DNA from: JAADDG01 sp964450755
GTDB taxonomy: Bacteria; Campylobacterota; Campylobacteria; Campylobacterales; JAADDG01
NCBI GenBank assembly: GCA_964450755.1
Contig: CAYVDJ010000100.1
Span: 1 to 64,000 of the forward strand
DNA length: 64,000 bases
Direction: 5' to 3'
Of this stretch, positions 42,528 through 53,184 are shown one piece after another. Within the stretch, counting starts at the first letter, position 1; every line of letters begins with the position of its first letter. The notes beneath the pieces were generated by a model. That model was given only the letters and a program-made list of their open reading frames with translations, was not told the origin of the DNA and ran no database searches. A program made the position numbers and the translations under genes.

Positions 42528-43655
42528 ATGTATTTTGAAAAGTATCCTTTTGAAAAATTGAATGAGTTGTTAAAAGATGTTATACCCTCAAACAGATATG
42601 AACCTATGACTCTTACTATCGGAGAACCTCAGTTTGAAACTCCTTCTTTTATCCAAGATGAACTTAAAAAGACAATTCCTCTTTTAAACAAATATCCAAA
42701 AAGCGGTGGAGAAGAATTTTTAAAAAAAGCTCAAAGAGATTTTGTTGAAAGAAGATTTGGAATAAAATTGAGAAAAGATGAACTTTTGCCGACTTTTGGA
42801 ACAAGAGAACTTCTTTTTAACTTTCCCCAGTTTTTTCTTTTTGACAAAGAAGAGCCTGTTATGGCTTTTACAAATCCTTTTTATCAGATATATGAAGGAG
42901 CTGCGATTGCCTCAAGAGCCAAAATAGTTTATTTAGATCTCTCTAAAGAAAATAATTTTTTACCCGATATAAATAATGAAAGCTTAAAAGAGTGCGATCT
43001 TGTTATTTTAAATTTTCCGAACAATCCGACAGCAGGTGTTTTGTCATTGGAAGAACTCTCCTTGTGGGTTAAAAAAGCTTTGGAATTTGATTTTGTGTTA
43101 ATGAATGATGAGTGTTACAGTGAGATTTATATCAACAAGCCGCACTCTTTGCTTGAAGCTTCAAAGCTTGTAGGCAATAGTGATTTTAAAAATATTTTGG
43201 TATTAAATTCCATATCCAAAAGAAGTTCCGCACCCGGACTCAGATCGGGCTTTATAGCGGGAGACAGAAAGATTTTAAAAGAGTATTTAAGATACAGAAC
43301 ATATACAGGGTGTGCTTCTCCTTTGCCTCTTCAGTATGCTGCTGCGGCTGCATGGGAAGATGAAGAGCATGTAAAAAAAAGCAAAGAAGGATATAAAAAG
43401 AATTTTCTTATTGCAAAGGAAATTTTGGATATCAAAATTCCCGATGCCACTTTTTATATCTGGATGGAGGTAAAAGATGATATCTCTTTTACAAAAAAAC
43501 TTTATGAAAAGAAAAATCTAAAAGTGCTTCCGGGGTCTTATCTTGGAAGAGAGGGAGCGGGAGAGGGCTATATCCGTATCGCTCTTGTAGAGAATGAAAA
43601 AAGAACGAAAGAGGCTATGGAGAGAATCAGAGATTTTATCAAGGAGGAGTCGTGA
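42528..43655 (+). CDS. PLP-dependent class I/II aminotransferase, possibly DapC-type
   Basis: 375 residues of fold type I. The motifs are LTIGEPQFETPSFI (N-terminal substrate arm), LNFPNNPTAGVLS, LMNDECYSEIY, and the PLP lysine in NSISKRSSAPGLRSGF. H. pylori HP0624 lies in the same position before murC. Homologues in this phylum are annotated as succinyldiaminopimelate aminotransferase (DapC), which would supply meso-diaminopimelate for the peptidoglycan made by its neighbour MurC. The stop overlaps the murC start (GTGA). Substrate assignment is by context. Confidence 0.88.
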   Translation: MYFEKYPFEKLNELLKDVIPSNRYEPMTLTIGEPQFETPSFIQDELKKTIPLLNKYPKSGGEEFLKKAQRDFVERRFGIKLRKDELLPTFGTRELLFNFPQFFLFDKEEPVMAFTNPFYQIYEGAAIASRAKIVYLDLSKENNFLPDINNESLKECDLVILNFPNNPTAGVLSLEELSLWVKKALEFDFVLMNDECYSEIYINKPHSLLEASKLVGNSDFKNILVLNSISKRSSAPGLRSGFIAGDRKILKEYLRYRTYTGCASPLPLQYAAAAAWEDEEHVKKSKEGYKKNFLIAKEILDIKIPDATFYIWMEVKDDISFTKKLYEKKNLKVLPGSYLGREGAGEGYIRIALVENEKRTKEAMERIRDFIKEES

Positions 43656-44965
43656 GCAAAAAGGTTCATTTTATAGGGATAGGCGGAATAGGGCTTTCTG
43701 CACTTGCAAGATATCTGAAAAAGAACGGATATGTCATCAGCGGTTCGGATATAAAAGAGACACCCATAACAAGAAGTCTCAGAAAAGAGGGGATAAAAGT
43801 CAGTGTTCCCCATTCTAAAGAGGCGATAGAAGATCAAGATATCGTTATCTATTCTGCCGTTATCAAAGATGATAATGTCGAAATGAGAGAGGCAAGGAAA
43901 AAAGGTGCATTGGTGCTTTCGAGAAAAGATGCTCTTCCTTGGATTTTGGCAAACAAGAAGGTTTTTGCCGTTGGGGGCGCCCACGGAAAAAGCACTACAA
44001 GCGCAATGCTCGCTTCCATCATAGACGGATCGGTTATCATCGGTGCCGAAAGCAAACAGTTTGGATCAAATATGCACTATAAAAAGAGCGATTATATCGT
44101 CTTTGAGGCAGATGAGAGTGATGAGAGTTTTTTAAATTCAAATCCTTACATAGCCATCATAACAAATGCAGAGCCAGAACACATGGAGCATTATGGTTAT
44201 GATTATGAAAAATTTTACAATGCTTATGAAGAGTTTATAAGAAAAGCGAAAATCAGAGTTTTTAACGCCGAAGATGATTTTCTATCCACACTTGATGATA
44301 TAGAAGCGATAAGACTCTATCCGAGCAGAGATATAAAAGAGATCAAAACAGTGATCATCGACAAAGAGCCTTATACCTCGTTCATTTTAAAAGATTTGGG
44401 AACTTTTGAGGTATGGGGGATAGGAGAACATATAGCTATCGATGCTTCATTGAGTATCCTTGCGGCTCTTAATGAAAAAAATCTTGAAGATGTAAAAAGA
44501 GAGATTAGAAATTACAGAGGTATCAAAAAAAGATTTGATATTTTAGCCCAGACAGATGATTATATACTCATAGATGATTACGGACACCATCCGACAGAGA
44601 TAAAAGCCACGATCAGATCGGCAAGTGAATACGCAAAACTGATGAATATCAAAAAGATTGTAGCTATCTGGCAGCCACACAAATATTCAAGAACCGTTGA
44701 TAATCTTGACAAGTTTGTAGAGTGTTTTGAAGGGGTGGACGAGCTTATCATACTTCCTGTCTGGAATGTCGGAGAAAAAGAGATTGAGATCGATTTTGAG
44801 AGATATTTTAAAAAATATAATCCCAAATTTGCCGATAAAATAAGAAGAGACAGTGATAAAATAAAGCTTTTAAAGAGTCAGACAAGCATAGAGGAAGTAA
44901 GAGACGGTTTGATTATCGGATTTGGTGCCGGAGATATCACATATCAGTTAAGGGGTGCCTTGTAA
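43652..44965 (+). CDS. murC: UDP-N-acetylmuramate--L-alanine ligase
   Basis: 437 residues, normal MurC length. The Rossmann-like UDP motif HFIGIGGIGLSALARYL is at the N-terminus, the ATP loop GGAHGKSTTSAML at about residues 109-121, then the EADESDESFL and ITNAEPEHMEHYG blocks and the C-terminal YGHHPTEIKATI and WQPHKYSRT motifs. It adds L-Ala to UDP-MurNAc. It starts at GTG overlapping the aminotransferase stop; a small membrane-protein gene and mutS2 follow. Confidence 0.97.
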   Translation: MSKKVHFIGIGGIGLSALARYLKKNGYVISGSDIKETPITRSLRKEGIKVSVPHSKEAIEDQDIVIYSAVIKDDNVEMREARKKGALVLSRKDALPWILANKKVFAVGGAHGKSTTSAMLASIIDGSVIIGAESKQFGSNMHYKKSDYIVFEADESDESFLNSNPYIAIITNAEPEHMEHYGYDYEKFYNAYEEFIRKAKIRVFNAEDDFLSTLDDIEAIRLYPSRDIKEIKTVIIDKEPYTSFILKDLGTFEVWGIGEHIAIDASLSILAALNEKNLEDVKREIRNYRGIKKRFDILAQTDDYILIDDYGHHPTEIKATIRSASEYAKLMNIKKIVAIWQPHKYSRTVDNLDKFVECFEGVDELIILPVWNVGEKEIEIDFERYFKKYNPKFADKIRRDSDKIKLLKSQTSIEEVRDGLIIGFGAGDITYQLRGAL

Positions 44966-44966
44966 A

Positions 44967-45314
44967 ATGCAAATCATACTCTTTTTTATCGTAGTTGTTT
45001 TAATCATCATACTTTTTGCTATTATAAAAAGCAATTTTTCTTTAAAAAACAAACTGGTATTTTTCTTTATTCTGTTCTCTTTGATACTGAGTGCTTTTGT
45101 TTATGAAGCTAAACTTTCGGACAAAGAGGATAGAAACAGAGTGGTAATTAATGCTTTTAATCAGGGAAAATCGATATATTGTGAAAATAATGAAGTAAAC
45201 AGTTCCTATTTTTTGTTAAATTTTGGTACACTCTCTTTTGTTCCCAAAGAGGATAAAACTGAATTTAAAGGAGTTGTCTATCCTGTTGAAAAATGTAGTA
45301 AAATCCATAAATAG
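44967..45314 (+). CDS. Small membrane protein between murC and mutS2
   Basis: 115 residues from the ATG directly after the murC stop; a GTG four codons earlier lies only two bases from the AAGGGG site and is rejected. Two hydrophobic helices (~2-20 and ~29-48) are followed by a soluble domain ending in KGVVYPVEKCSKIHK. I do not recognise a named family, but H. pylori HP0622 occupies the same slot between murC (HP0623) and mutS2 (HP0621). The order is therefore conserved and the protein is probably real. Function unknown. Confidence 0.78.
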   Translation: MQIILFFIVVVLIIILFAIIKSNFSLKNKLVFFFILFSLILSAFVYEAKLSDKEDRNRVVINAFNQGKSIYCENNEVNSSYFLLNFGTLSFVPKEDKTEFKGVVYPVEKCSKIHK

Positions 45315-45326
45315 TACCCTTTTTAG

Positions 45327-47531
45327 ATGAAATCTTTGTTGTCAAAACTGGATCTGTCCGATTTTATAGACTATTTTTATGTTTTTCTCTCACGCAAAAA
45401 ACCTCTTTTTATAGAGGGAGATGTAAATCTGCATCATAAATTTATAAAAGAGATCTCAAAACTTGACTTTACGCCTCCAAAAAAAGTGCAAAATTTGGAT
45501 ACCCAGCTTATGCATTTAAAAAAATTCGGTGTTTTAAAGATATATGAGATCTATGAGTTTGTAAAAATAATAAATTATTTCAGATACTTAAAAACTCTCT
45601 CTTTTGAGGGCAGTGTTTCCAACTGGCTTGAGAAAATAATCATACCCGAAGAGGTGATAAAAATATGCGGATATTTTAACCAAAAAGGCGAATTAAAAGA
45701 GGATGTGGATGATCAAATGTACTCCATATCCGTAAATCTGGAGAGAAACAAAGACAAGATAAGAACTACGCTAAAGCGTCTTCTCTCTTCAAACAAATTA
45801 TCAGCGTATCTGGTTGACAGGCAGATACACTATATCAATGAGGTTGAGTCGATTTTGGTAAGAGGCGGTTTTAACCATGTTCTAAAAGCTACCGTTGCGG
45901 GAAGAAGCAGCGGAGGATTTTTCTATGTGGTACCAAACAGTATAGAATCTTTGAAAAAAGAGGAAGCTGCACTTTTGAGTAAAAAAGATGAGATGATCTT
46001 TTCGTATGAAAAAAGCATCTCTTCCACATTTACAAAATTTTTAAAGTTTTTAAGTTATATCAATAAAGAGTTTGACAGATTTGATCACTATCAGGCAAGA
46101 GTTCAGTTTGCAAAAGAGAAAGATCTTGAATTTATTCTTCCCTCTTCCTCTTCCAAAATCATATTAAAAGATTTTGTTCATCCTGCTTTACATGATCCAA
46201 AACCGGTCAGTGTCAATTTTGAAAAAAAGATTTTGATGATAACCGGAGTCAATGCCGGTGGAAAAACGATGCTTTTAAAATCCATTTTATCAAGTGTGTT
46301 TTTGGCAAAATATCTTCTTCCCATGCAAATAGACAAACATCATTCCAAAATAGGACATTTCAAAGATATTGTAGCCGTTGTGGATGATCCCCAGAATGTC
46401 AAAAACGATATCTCAACATTTGCCGGAAGAATGGTGGAGTTTAGCAAACTGTTTGGTAAAAATCATTTCATAACCGGAATAGACGAGATAGAGCTTGGAA
46501 CGGATTCTGACGAAGCGGCATCTCTTTTTAAGGTTATTTTGGAAAAACTGCTTCATAAAAATATAAAAATAGTTATCACCACCCATCATAAAAGACTTGC
46601 TTCAATGATGGCGACAAATGATGAAGTGGAACTAATGGCGGCTTTATATGATGAAGTAAACAGAAAACCAACTTATGAGTTTTTACAAGGAACGATAGGA
46701 AAAAGTTATGCCTTTGAAACGGCTGTGAGATATGGTATCCCCTCTTCTGTCGTAGCGGAAGCAAAAGAGGTTTACGGAAAAGACAAAGAGAAGCTAAACG
46801 AACTTATCCAAAAAAATATAGAGCTTGAACTCTCCATGAGAGAGAAAAAAAGAGAACTTGAAAAAGAGCTTTTAAAAGTGCAAAAGCAAAAAAGAAAGCT
46901 TGAAGAGGAGAAAGAGAGTTTTGACAGAGAGTTTTATACTCTAAAAAGCAGATATGAAAAAAGCTATCAAGAAGCGGTGGAAGAGGCAAAAAAAGCTGCA
47001 AAAGAGCAGAGCGTTCCTGATATCCACAAAGCTTTGAACAGAGCATACAAAAAGAAACAGGCGGTTTTTGAGGTTAAAAAAGAGCAGAAAAAACAGAAGA
47101 TTCAAAAAGGGGATCGGGTAAAATACGGCAAAAACAGAGGTGTTGTACTCTCTTTGAAAAAAGATGAAGCGATGATAGAGACAGATGAGGGTATAAAACT
47201 GAGAGTTCCTCTCTCAACTTTGAAAAGAAGCGGAAACATTCCGAAAATAAAACCAAAAACAACAGATATAAAAGTGGAAAAACCACAAAAAAGTTCTGTC
47301 ACTTTAGACCTTCACGGTCTAAGAAGCCAAGAGGCGGTGGAGAAACTAGATAAATTTATATCTGATGCTTTGATCAACGGCTTTGACGAAGTTCTTGTCT
47401 ATCACGGAATCGGTACCGGAAAACTGGCATATGCCGTAAAAGAGTTTTTAAAAATTCATCCAAAAATAAAATCATTCGGCGATGCTCCCATAAAAATGGG
47501 AGGTTACGGGGCTACGGTGGTTGAGTTATAG
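45327..47531 (+). CDS. mutS2: MutS2 family endonuclease / recombination-suppressing ATPase
   Basis: 734 residues, somewhat shorter than Bacillus MutS2. The MutS-type ATPase has Walker A MITGVNAGGKTMLLKS at about residues 305-320, the GIDEIELGTDSDEAAS Walker B/signature region, and THHKRLASMM. A charged coiled coil (~490-585) precedes a KOW-like segment (KGDRVKYGKNRGVV) and a C-terminal Smr nuclease domain (TLDLHGLRSQEAVEKLD ... YHGIGTGKLAYAVKEFL). In H. pylori MutS2 limits homologous recombination and protects from oxidative DNA damage. The mismatch-recognition domain of MutS is absent. Confidence 0.95.
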   Translation: MKSLLSKLDLSDFIDYFYVFLSRKKPLFIEGDVNLHHKFIKEISKLDFTPPKKVQNLDTQLMHLKKFGVLKIYEIYEFVKIINYFRYLKTLSFEGSVSNWLEKIIIPEEVIKICGYFNQKGELKEDVDDQMYSISVNLERNKDKIRTTLKRLLSSNKLSAYLVDRQIHYINEVESILVRGGFNHVLKATVAGRSSGGFFYVVPNSIESLKKEEAALLSKKDEMIFSYEKSISSTFTKFLKFLSYINKEFDRFDHYQARVQFAKEKDLEFILPSSSSKIILKDFVHPALHDPKPVSVNFEKKILMITGVNAGGKTMLLKSILSSVFLAKYLLPMQIDKHHSKIGHFKDIVAVVDDPQNVKNDISTFAGRMVEFSKLFGKNHFITGIDEIELGTDSDEAASLFKVILEKLLHKNIKIVITTHHKRLASMMATNDEVELMAALYDEVNRKPTYEFLQGTIGKSYAFETAVRYGIPSSVVAEAKEVYGKDKEKLNELIQKNIELELSMREKKRELEKELLKVQKQKRKLEEEKESFDREFYTLKSRYEKSYQEAVEEAKKAAKEQSVPDIHKALNRAYKKKQAVFEVKKEQKKQKIQKGDRVKYGKNRGVVLSLKKDEAMIETDEGIKLRVPLSTLKRSGNIPKIKPKTTDIKVEKPQKSSVTLDLHGLRSQEAVEKLDKFISDALINGFDEVLVYHGIGTGKLAYAVKEFLKIHPKIKSFGDAPIKMGGYGATVVEL

Positions 47532-47550
47532 TCAAAAGAGAGTGAAGATA

Positions 47551-48012
47551 TTAAAAAGACTTGCTAAACACAGCCGGATTTCCTACATAAACCCCCTCTT
47601 TGTCTATATCTTTTGTTACAACCGCCCCTGCGCCTATGATGACATTATCGCAGATTTTAACAGGCAGGATTGTGGCGTTTGAGCCTATGTGGACATTGTT
47701 TCCTATAACTGTTTTTTGCCACTTTGTCGGATCTTTTGAGGGAGAGCCGGATGAGAATTTGTCATTTATAAACATTACTCCGTGTCCTATGAAGCAGTTT
47801 TTACCGATACTGACCAGTTCACAGATAAAAGAGTGAGATTGTATGCGGCTGTTTTCTCCTATCGTTACGCCTCTTTGTATTTCACAAAAAGGTCCTACAA
47901 AAACATTGTTTTTCAGAGTGCATTCATAGAGATTTACCGGCTCTACGATCACAACATCTTTTCCCGTTTTTACATCTCTTATTGATACCTGATATCTCAT
48001 CTTAAAACTCAT
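47551..48012 (-). CDS. WbpD/WlbB-like left-handed beta-helix N-acetyltransferase
   Basis: 153 residues built of hexapeptide repeats ([29 protein letters not shown] ... [28 protein letters not shown]). The MFINDKF loop and the repeats resemble UDP-2-acetamido-3-amino-glucuronate N-acetyltransferase (WbpD), which uses acetyl-CoA. The neighbouring aminotransferase and oxidoreductase would supply the substrate, so I favour this over dTDP-Fuc3N acetyltransferases. Two ATGs four codons apart are possible; the first overlaps the aminotransferase gene by 11 bases. It is the last gene of the ten-gene glycan operon. Confidence 0.85.
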   Translation of the reverse strand: MSFKMRYQVSIRDVKTGKDVVIVEPVNLYECTLKNNVFVGPFCEIQRGVTIGENSRIQSHSFICELVSIGKNCFIGHGVMFINDKFSSGSPSKDPTKWQKTVIGNNVHIGSNATILPVKICDNVIIGAGAVVTKDIDKEGVYVGNPAVFSKSF

Positions 48013-49090
48013 TTATTGCCTTTGCCACTTTCTCTATCTCCTCATTTTCCAAATGTTCTCCAATAGGGATTGACAGAAGTTCTTTGTCACTTTTACAGGC
48101 GAAAAAGTCGGAAGTATCCTGTGTCAGATAGCTGTAGGCTTGAAGTTTCGGCAAAGCGGTGGGATAGTGCATACCTGTTTGAATATCATTTTTGTTTAGA
48201 TGCTCTATCAGTTTCTCTCTTTGTTTTACCCTCAAAACAAAAAGATGCCATACCGATTCTCTGTTTTTGTGAACAAAGGGGAGTGTAATTTTTTGGTTTT
48301 TTATATTTTGAAGATAAAAATTTGCTATCTTTTGTCTTTTTTTAATCCATCTTTTTAAATATTTTAGTTTTACATTCAAAACGGCTGCCTGTAAACCGTC
48401 AAGTCTGCTGTTTCTTCCCTCTATCTCATGAGAATATTTCTTTTTGCTTCCGTGGTTTGCATAAAGTCTTGATCTTTTTGCCAACTCTTCGTCATTTGTT
48501 ACAACAGCTCCTGCGTCTCCGTAGGCTCCTAGATTTTTGCCCGGATAAAAGCTGAAAGTTGCCATATCACCAAAATTTCCGACTTTCTTGCCTTTATAGA
48601 CGGCTCCGTGAGCCTGAGCGCAGTCCTCTATCACTTTTAGGTTATATGCTTTTGCTATCTTGTTTATCTCGTCCATATCTGCCGGTTGACCGTAAAGATG
48701 AACGGCTATAATGGCTTTTGTCTTTTTGGTTATGAGTTTTTCTATGCTTTTTGGATCGATTAGGTAGTCATCTTTGACATCGGCAAATATGACTTTGTGA
48801 GAGTTTGTTGTTACACTCTCGCTTGTTGCTATGTAGCTGTTTGCAGGAACGATAACCTCGCTTTTTGGATCAAGTCTCAAAGAGTGCAGAGCTATCTCCA
48901 AAGCGTCCGTTCCGTTTCCGACTCCGATACAGTGTTTTACCTCATGAAAAGATGCAAAACTGTTTTCAAACTCTTTTAAAAATCTCCCCTCGATAAAAGC
49001 GTTCTCTTTTATCACGGTTTTTATCGCCTGATCAATCTCTTCTTGAATTGATTGATACTGTTTGTACAGATCCAAAAATTTTATACTCAT
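48002..49090 (-). CDS. DegT/DnrJ/EryC1/StrS sugar aminotransferase, WbpE-like
   Basis: 362 residues. The PLP lysine is K185 in [17 protein letters not shown], the family hallmark; other blocks are [38 protein letters not shown] and EDCAQAHGA. WbpE transaminates UDP-3-keto-GlcNAcA with glutamate to give UDP-3-amino-GlcNAcA. This fits a Gfo/Idh oxidoreductase upstream and a WbpD-like acetyltransferase downstream. Overlaps with both neighbours are 4 and 11 bases. Other DegT substrates remain possible. Confidence 0.88.
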   Translation of the reverse strand: MSIKFLDLYKQYQSIQEEIDQAIKTVIKENAFIEGRFLKEFENSFASFHEVKHCIGVGNGTDALEIALHSLRLDPKSEVIVPANSYIATSESVTTNSHKVIFADVKDDYLIDPKSIEKLITKKTKAIIAVHLYGQPADMDEINKIAKAYNLKVIEDCAQAHGAVYKGKKVGNFGDMATFSFYPGKNLGAYGDAGAVVTNDEELAKRSRLYANHGSKKKYSHEIEGRNSRLDGLQAAVLNVKLKYLKRWIKKRQKIANFYLQNIKNQKITLPFVHKNRESVWHLFVLRVKQREKLIEHLNKNDIQTGMHYPTALPKLQAYSYLTQDTSDFFACKSDKELLSIPIGEHLENEEIEKVAKAINEF

Positions 49091-50076
49091 ATTCTCTCTT
49101 TTTTTACTCTTTGAAGTATTTGTGCTGATTTTAGGATGATATCTTCAGAGCTTAAAGTTTTTCTGCTATAAAGGATATAGTCTCTAAAAGCCTCTATTGC
49201 ATTGTTTAAAGCCATCGAATCATCAAGTTTCGGTATGAAAATTTCATTCTCGGGATAGGAAATATTGTTGTTATAAAGTTCGTTGTTTTTAAATTTTTCC
49301 TCAAGATAACTGCCGGTGGAGTATATCTTTATCTTGTTTTGGATTGTATCGTCATAAACTGCCGTTTTGTTTTCTCCCACTATTATCATCGATCTTACTT
49401 TGGATGGATTTATCCATGAGACATTGATATTTATATGGATATTTGAGATTGTATCTATCAGTATATTGGCTATTGCTTCTTTATTATTTGAATAATTTTT
49501 ATATTTTTGGGTTGTTGTGCAACATCTTTTGATATTTAAATCTATCAAGTGGTCGATGATATAAAGATCATGAATAGCAAGATCATCTATCACTCCGTCA
49601 TCATCCCTAAAAAGTCCGAAATTGAGTCTTTGTGAGTTTATATACAAAATTTTTCCAAAACTCTCTATCTCTCTTTTTAGATATTTGACGGCATTTGAGT
49701 ATAAAAAGACAAAATCCACAAACAGTTTTTTATCCACTTTTTTGGCAAGTTCTATCAGCTCTTTTGTTTGCAAAAGAGTCTGAGCAAACGGTTTTTCCAC
49801 AAAGATATGTTTTTTTGCTTTTAAAGATTTTTTTATCAATTCATAGTGTGTTTTTAGAGGTGTGGCTATAAAAACCGCCTCTATTTCGCTCTCCAAAAAG
49901 CTTTCTATAGTATCAAAAATTTTAAAATCATACTCCTCAGCGGCGCTTTTGATACTCTTTTGGTTTAGATCAAAGATCGAAAAAAGCTCCAGATTATCGG
50001 TGGCTTTAATCGTTCTTGCTATATTTCTGCCCCAATAACCGTATCCTATCAATCCTACTTTTAAATGTTTCATCAT
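49087..50076 (-). CDS. Gfo/Idh/MocA-family NAD(P)-dependent sugar oxidoreductase, WbpB-like
   Basis: 329 residues. The Rossmann loop [16 protein letters not shown] is at residues ~8-23 and the catalytic EKP motif in [23 protein letters not shown] is the substrate His region. In the UDP-GlcNAc3NAcA pathway WbpB oxidises C3 of UDP-GlcNAc-uronate and acts with WbpE. The gene lies in the same order relative to the WbpE- and WbpD-like genes. It follows the DUF354 gene after five bases. UDP-GlcNAc 6-dehydrogenase (WbpA) is not in the window. Confidence 0.86.
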   Translation of the reverse strand: MMKHLKVGLIGYGYWGRNIARTIKATDNLELFSIFDLNQKSIKSAAEEYDFKIFDTIESFLESEIEAVFIATPLKTHYELIKKSLKAKKHIFVEKPFAQTLLQTKELIELAKKVDKKLFVDFVFLYSNAVKYLKREIESFGKILYINSQRLNFGLFRDDDGVIDDLAIHDLYIIDHLIDLNIKRCCTTTQKYKNYSNNKEAIANILIDTISNIHININVSWINPSKVRSMIIVGENKTAVYDDTIQNKIKIYSTGSYLEEKFKNNELYNNNISYPENEIFIPKLDDSMALNNAIEAFRDYILYSRKTLSSEDIILKSAQILQRVKKERI

Positions 50077-50081
50077 TTTCC

Positions 50082-51152
50082 TTAAAGAAGCCTCTCTATC
50101 TCTTTTGTTATTTTTTCAAATTCGCACTTATCTTGGCAAAAAAATCTTTTGTTGTCAAATCTTTTGCCAATCATCTCTTTTGCAAACAAAAGACCTTTAT
50201 TTGCATCATCAGTCCATTTTATCAGATTGTTATCGATGAGATATTTATCGTGAAAGAGCAGAAATGACCTTGTCGATATCGTCGGGATTCCCATATAGGC
50301 GGCTTCAAGATTCATCGTTCCTCCTCCCCCTATCAAAAGATCGATAAAGGGATAAAACTCTTCTGGCATTATCTTCTCTTCCAAAATAGTTATATTTTTA
50401 TCCTTTCCAAAAAGATGATAGAGGTGATCGCTTTCATATCTTGGCATGATGACGATATTTGCATCTATGTTTTTGCTTATCTTTTTTGTCAGATCATACA
50501 GGATATCAAGTTTCTCTTTTACATAATTTGCTTTAAACTCCTCTTCTCTTACCAAAACGGTATATCTGTTTTTGTCCAGATCAAATCTGTCTCTGAAATC
50601 TTTTGTTTTGTCTTTTTTTATCTCTTTCATCCACAGACAAATATCGATGAAACCGTACTCTTTGATCTTTTTGGGATCGACTCCCGCCTTTACATAAATC
50701 TCCTGAGGTATGACAAACGGTCTGAAAATCAGAGTGGAAAGAGCAAAAGTGAGCCGTGAAACAAAAGTGATGTCGTCATAATTGAAGATATAATTTCTAA
50801 GAGGAGTATCGGCGAAATTGACTGAAGCTATTCCAAGAGCCGATGCTGTTTGTATCCCCTCCACACTTGCGCCGCTTAGATGGATTTTGGGGTATCCCTC
50901 CTTTTCAAAAAGCTCTGTAAAACCTTTTTGTCTCTCAATCCTTGATAAAAATTTGTCTCTTTTTGATATACCACCGTATTTTCCGATTATTTTGTGTTTT
51001 ATGCCGTTTAAAGTCAGTATTTTTGAAGGCTCCTTATAATCCTCACTGTATCTTGTTGTGATGAGAGTTTTGTATCCCTTTTTGTGCCATAACGGAACCA
51101 TTTTTGAGAAAAATACCGCATATTTTGGATCTGTGATATCTATCCAGATCAT
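50082..51152 (-). CDS. DUF354 family GT-B-like protein
   Basis: 356 residues of the DUF354 family ([73 protein letters not shown]). It has the two-Rossmann GT-B pattern, close to UDP-GlcNAc 2-epimerase or WecB-like folds, and is frequent in archaea and in bacterial surface-sugar loci. No biochemical role is established. No signal peptide. Overlaps the UDP-glucuronate-decarboxylase-like gene by four bases and is followed after five bases by the Gfo/Idh gene. Position suggests involvement in a glycosyl or epimerase step. Confidence 0.85.
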   Translation of the reverse strand: MIWIDITDPKYAVFFSKMVPLWHKKGYKTLITTRYSEDYKEPSKILTLNGIKHKIIGKYGGISKRDKFLSRIERQKGFTELFEKEGYPKIHLSGASVEGIQTASALGIASVNFADTPLRNYIFNYDDITFVSRLTFALSTLIFRPFVIPQEIYVKAGVDPKKIKEYGFIDICLWMKEIKKDKTKDFRDRFDLDKNRYTVLVREEEFKANYVKEKLDILYDLTKKISKNIDANIVIMPRYESDHLYHLFGKDKNITILEEKIMPEEFYPFIDLLIGGGGTMNLEAAYMGIPTISTRSFLLFHDKYLIDNNLIKWTDDANKGLLFAKEMIGKRFDNKRFFCQDKCEFEKITKEIERLL

Positions 51153-52099
51153 AAAGACTCCTCTTTTAGATATTTTTCAAAGTATTTTATCGTTTTTTCC
51201 AATCCCTCTTTTATATTGACTTTCGGTTTCCATTTTAATCTCTCTTTTGCCAAAGATATATCGGGTTTTCTCATCACCGGATCATCCTGCGGAAGGGGCA
51301 GATAGACAATCTTGCTTTTGGAGTTTGTCATCTCTATAACCATATCCGCCAACTCTTTTACGGTAAATTCCTGCGGATTGCCGATATTAACGGGACCTGT
51401 AAAATCATCTTTTGTATTCATCATTTTTACAAGAGCATCTATCAAATCCGCCTGATAGCAGAAACTTCTTGTTTGAGAGCCGTCTCCGTAGATCGTGATA
51501 TCTTCATCTTTTAGAGCCTGAACGATAAAATTGCTTACGACTCTGCCGTCTTTTGGGTGCATATTTTCTCCGTAGGTATTGAAAATCCTTACGACTTTTA
51601 TCTTTAGATTCAGTTGTCTTTGATAGTCGAAAAAGAGAGTTTCTGCGCATCTTTTGCCCTCGTCATAACATGCCCTTATGCCGATTGGATTGACCGAGCC
51701 GTTATAGTGTTCTGGTTGCGGATGTATCTTCGGATCTCCGTAAACTTCGCTTGTACTTGCCTGTAAAATTTTGATATTGAGTCTTTTTGCAAGTCCGAGC
51801 ATATTGATAGCGCCCATAACGGATGTTTTGGTGGTTTGAATCGGATCTTTTTGGTAATGAATCGGACTTGCCGGACAGGCGAGATTGTAAACCTCGTCAA
51901 CTTCCGCATAATAGGGAAAACTGATATCGTGTCTTATCAGTTCAAAATATCTGTTATCCATCAGTTTTTCTATATTTCTTTTTGAACCGGTTATGAAATT
52001 GTCCAGACAAAGCACCTCATTGCCTTCATCCAAAAGCCTTTTGCAAAGATGGCTTCCGATAAATCCTGCTCCGCCTGTTATCAGAATCCTCTTTTTCAT
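51149..52099 (-). CDS. UDP-glucuronate decarboxylase (UDP-xylose synthase) type SDR
   Basis: 316 residues from the ATG that follows a GGAGA site; an upstream GTG is rejected. The NAD loop is [18 protein letters not shown]. The distinctive UXS block [21 protein letters not shown] and [16 protein letters not shown], with the catalytic CYDEGKR (Tyr-x-x-x-Lys), match UDP-glucuronic acid decarboxylase well. It converts UDP-GlcA to UDP-xylose through a 4-keto intermediate. UDP-glucose 6-dehydrogenase is not in the window. The start overlaps the preceding glycosyltransferase gene by four bases. Confidence 0.93.
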   Translation of the reverse strand: MKKRILITGGAGFIGSHLCKRLLDEGNEVLCLDNFITGSKRNIEKLMDNRYFELIRHDISFPYYAEVDEVYNLACPASPIHYQKDPIQTTKTSVMGAINMLGLAKRLNIKILQASTSEVYGDPKIHPQPEHYNGSVNPIGIRACYDEGKRCAETLFFDYQRQLNLKIKVVRIFNTYGENMHPKDGRVVSNFIVQALKDEDITIYGDGSQTRSFCYQADLIDALVKMMNTKDDFTGPVNIGNPQEFTVKELADMVIEMTNSKSKIVYLPLPQDDPVMRKPDISLAKERLKWKPKVNIKEGLEKTIKYFEKYLKEESL

Positions 52100-53184
52100 A
52101 TCTTCTCCATTTCTTTGCACGAGTGTTTTAATCTTTTCATGACGGCTTCTCTTGAGTAGCTTTGCAAAAACGAATCTTTGATATTTAGATCTATTCTGTT
52201 TTCAAGCAAAGAGATGATGATATTTAAAAGTTCTTTTTTGTTGTTATAGTAGATCGCTATCTCGTCAAACTCTTTGCTTTTGCAGGAGAATTTCGGAACG
52301 ATGACTTTTCTCTTTAGAAAAATGGCATCGCCGTAAGTTGCCGATTCCATCGTTTTGCCGTAGCCAAAACTTTTTCTAAGAGGAGTCAAAAATATATCGC
52401 ACTCGTTTGATAAAGAGATAAACTCTTCATCATTCAAAATTTTTGGGATATATTTTACTTTTACAATTCTCTCAAACATTTTTGCAACGCCTTTGCATAT
52501 CCTGCTCTCACAGTTTCCCACAAGCACAACGGTTATCTTTTCTCTTTGATCCTCATTCAAAGAGTGCAAAATATCGTAAAAGAGATCATAATCCTTTCTT
52601 CTTGGATCGATACTGATAAGACCTATCTCAATCCCGCTTTTGTCAATTCTTGGTTTTACGCTTGATTTGATATCGCTAAAATAGCAGGGAATAACGGCTG
52701 TTGAAAAATTTTTTGCATTTTTACAGCTTTTTTTGAAATTGTTTTCTATCTGAATACTGTCAAAGGTGAGGCATTTTACATTTTTCAAAGCAAGGTGTCT
52801 TAAAAAATATCCCGTACTAAAACCTTTTATCTGATATCTGTCTATATTTCTTATATGCAAAATGATCTTCTTTTTATAAAAAAGAGTAAAAAGATAGAAA
52901 CCAAAAGTTATAGCTATGTTGCTAAACCAGTCTCTCCATTCGGGTCCTGTTTGTATAAAAACAAGATCATATTTTCGTGCGCGAAAAAGAAGTTTCCAGT
53001 AGATCGTGTTTTGGTTTTTTATATTTTCTTTACGGTTGCTTGGAACCTGCTCGACAAGTTCTCTGTTTTTGTAGATGATCGTATCTACCTCATCAAACTC
53101 TTTTTTAAAAAAAGAGTAGATATGAGAGAGGATTCTGTAATGAAAACTAAACTCGACTATCAGAGCTTTTTTAAATGGTTTCAT
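52096..53184 (-). CDS. GT-B type glycosyltransferase family protein
   Basis: 362 residues. The N-terminal half is Rossmann-like ([22 protein letters not shown] ... [13 protein letters not shown]). The C-terminal half has [70 protein letters not shown], the donor-binding E-x7-E-like region of GT4-type enzymes. A short helical segment (~95-110) could attach it to the inner membrane. Sugar donor and acceptor unknown. Overlaps both neighbours (14 and 4 bases). Confidence 0.8.
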   Translation of the reverse strand: MKPFKKALIVEFSFHYRILSHIYSFFKKEFDEVDTIIYKNRELVEQVPSNRKENIKNQNTIYWKLLFRARKYDLVFIQTGPEWRDWFSNIAITFGFYLFTLFYKKKIILHIRNIDRYQIKGFSTGYFLRHLALKNVKCLTFDSIQIENNFKKSCKNAKNFSTAVIPCYFSDIKSSVKPRIDKSGIEIGLISIDPRRKDYDLFYDILHSLNEDQREKITVVLVGNCESRICKGVAKMFERIVKVKYIPKILNDEEFISLSNECDIFLTPLRKSFGYGKTMESATYGDAIFLKRKVIVPKFSCKSKEFDEIAIYYNNKKELLNIIISLLENRIDLNIKDSFLQSYSREAVMKRLKHSCKEMEKI

